Of a stretch of DNA of 16,522 nucleotides, positions 15,090 to 16,522 are shown piece by piece. The translations under genes were made by a program, and so were the position numbers. The stretch's first letter is position 1. Each line of letters starts with the position of its first letter. Source of the DNA: an uncultured Roseburia sp. (GTDB lineage: Bacteria; Bacillota; Clostridia; Lachnospirales; Lachnospiraceae). The stretch lies in NCBI GenBank assembly GCA_900548205.1, contig URJS01000055.1, positions 1 to 16,522 of the forward strand. Reading direction: 5' to 3'. The notes under the pieces were generated by a model, which ran no database searches, was not told where the DNA came from, and was given only the letters and a program-made list of their open reading frames with translations.

Positions 15090-16493
15090 TTACTGCAGCA
15101 GCGCAAGAACACCCTGTGTTGCCTGATTTGCCTGTGCAAGCATTGACTGACCTGCCTGTGCAAGGATGTTGTTCTTGCTGTATTCTACCATTGCTTCTGC
15201 CATGTCAGTGTCACGGATGCGGGACTCGGATGCCGTTGTATTCTCCACTACGTTGTCAAGGTTTGCGATCGTGTGCTCTAAGCGGTTCTGTACTGCACCG
15301 AGTGCCGAACGCTGCTCGGAAACCTTTGCCAATGCGTCAGAGATCGCGTCAACCGCATAGGTTGCGGCTGCTCCTGTATCATCTGCGATGTTTAAGCCCT
15401 TGATTCCAAGATAAGCGGAATCCATAGCGTTGACATCAACGATGATCTTATTTGTCATATCTGCATCTGCGCCGACCTGAAGGTTGAAGGAAAGCTTCTG
15501 GGAAACATCTGCGTAGCCCTTGTCAATGGTGAACTCTACTTTACCATTCGCCGGATTACCATGCGTAACTACTGCCTTATCACCATCCGCATTGGATACA
15601 CCGATATTATTTGCTTTCTCTAACTCATCCTCCATCAGATTATACGCTTTATCCGCTGTAATAATAGAGGAATTAACATCAGAAATGCCATCTGTATTAG
15701 CATCTGCTCCCATTCCGACTAGTTTTGTTCCATCAGCAAATTCAACCGTACTTGTATCCTTAATCTTCTGCTTCAGCTGTGCTAAATCTGCCAGCTTAAC
15801 TTCTCCCTTATCCCAATCTGTTTTACCAGTATCAGCAACAATTTTATACTGCTTTCCGTCAATGGTAACTGTATCGTTGACCTTTGTTACAGCTGCATCG
15901 AATTTCTTATCTATATCAGCTTTAAGAGAACCAACAGTATAACCCTTTCCACCAATCGTTACAGACTGACCGCTCTTTAATTCATCTACAATAAAGGTCG
16001 CTCTGTCAAGAGTTTCTGTCATTGTTCCCTTTAATCCGGCATCATGTGCCTTCATGTACTCCTTGACAGTCGTTCCGTCTCCCTTAAGCAGATAGCTCTC
16101 GTTGAACTTTGTGGTCTCTGCCACACGATCGATCTCTGTTGTCAACTGTGCGATCTCGTTCTGAAGCGCCTGACGGTCTCCTACAGAGTTTGTTCCGTTG
16201 GATGCCTGTACTGCAAGCTCATTCATACGCTGCAGCATGGAATGCACCTCTGTCAAAGCTCCCTCTGCCGTCTGCACTGCGGAAACACCGTCCTGTGCGT
16301 TTGTCGATGCACGGTCAAGTCCGCGGATCTGCTTTCTCATCTTCTCAGAGATCGTCAGACCTGCTGCGTCGTCTGCCGCACGATTGATCCTGTAGCCGGA
16401 AGCCAACTTCTCCGAGGACTTTGCCTGCTGACCTGTCGTGATGCCGAGCATTCTGTTTGCATTCATTGCTGTTAAATTGTGTTGTACTACCAT
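15090..16493 (-). CDS. fliC: Flagellin
   Basis: The 467-residue protein is the main filament subunit, exported through the flagellar type III system. Conserved N-terminal D0/D1 helices cover about residues 1-140 (VVQHNLTAMNANRMLG, SSEKLASGYRINRAADDAAG) and the C-terminal D1/D0 about 375-467 (ASESRIRDTDMAEAMVEYSK, ending TQGVLALLQ). The TLR5-recognised segment LQRMNELAVQASNGTN (87-102) with Arg89, Leu93 and Glu113 is intact. The centre (about 145-365) is the variable surface region; TVTIDGKQYKIV resembles a flagellin insert motif. Its DNA is clearly AT-richer than the ends. GGAGG lies 9 bases before the ATG, but the promoter, expected to be sigma-28 type, is beyond the window edge. No other flagellar gene is present. 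The symbol is by family; hag or fla would serve equally. Confidence 0.96.
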   Translation of the reverse strand: MVVQHNLTAMNANRMLGITTGQQAKSSEKLASGYRINRAADDAAGLTISEKMRKQIRGLDRASTNAQDGVSAVQTAEGALTEVHSMLQRMNELAVQASNGTNSVGDRQALQNEIAQLTTEIDRVAETTKFNESYLLKGDGTTVKEYMKAHDAGLKGTMTETLDRATFIVDELKSGQSVTIGGKGYTVGSLKADIDKKFDAAVTKVNDTVTIDGKQYKIVADTGKTDWDKGEVKLADLAQLKQKIKDTSTVEFADGTKLVGMGADANTDGISDVNSSIITADKAYNLMEDELEKANNIGVSNADGDKAVVTHGNPANGKVEFTIDKGYADVSQKLSFNLQVGADADMTNKIIVDVNAMDSAYLGIKGLNIADDTGAAATYAVDAISDALAKVSEQRSALGAVQNRLEHTIANLDNVVENTTASESRIRDTDMAEAMVEYSKNNILAQAGQSMLAQANQATQGVLALLQ

Positions 16494-16522
16494 ATCCTTT
16501 TACCTCCGTGTGATAAACAACG

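Overview
The window most likely comes from a motile, Gram-positive gut anaerobe of the Lachnospiraceae (Clostridia), of the Roseburia/Agathobacter type. This rests on the gene families together: a Clostridia-type flagellin, an MsmK/UgpC-type sugar ABC ATPase next to a PucR/CdaR-type regulator, a DUF4364 protein, an M3 oligoendopeptidase, a ParE/ParC-like topoisomerase pair, strong AGGAGG-type ribosome binding sites and mid-range GC. The genus is an inference; no rRNA or tRNA gene is present to settle it.

Layout. Bases 1-1979 carry a plus-strand operon: the end of a YhcC-type (TIGR01212-like) radical SAM protein cut by the window edge, an overlapping DUF4364 winged-helix protein, and a flavin-reductase-like FMN protein. 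Everything from 2168 to 16493 is on the minus strand. Read in the direction of transcription (right to left), it holds flagellin with a strong terminator; an MsmK-type ATPase with a perfect-stem terminator; a PucR/CdaR-type regulator with its own terminator; a five-gene unit parE - parC - HAD phosphatase - CPBP membrane protease - DUF4190 membrane protein whose last four members overlap by 4, 23 and 14 bases; a membrane-anchored C39-like cysteine peptidase; an M3 oligoendopeptidase with a near-consensus promoter; and a small membrane-anchored coiled-coil protein with a terminator.

Most genes are ordinary chromosomal housekeeping or surface genes. No transposase, phage gene, CRISPR array or defence island was seen. 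The main unexplained structure is a dispersed intergenic element of about 60 bases, present twice in the same orientation (2025-2084 and 5478-5540). It has a 42-base head with 39 identities, a conserved mini-hairpin followed by TTTT, and a variable palindromic tail ending in TTTATAG/CTATAAA. A possible decayed third copy lies near 12271-12290. The second full copy sits beside two abutting hairpins in the leader of the C39-like peptidase gene.

Other points worth checking are a glycine at the acidic quinolone-determining position of ParC, a sharply AT-richer middle in the flagellin gene, a regulator gene with almost no room for a promoter behind a strong terminator, and a hairpin-bearing leader before the ABC ATPase gene.
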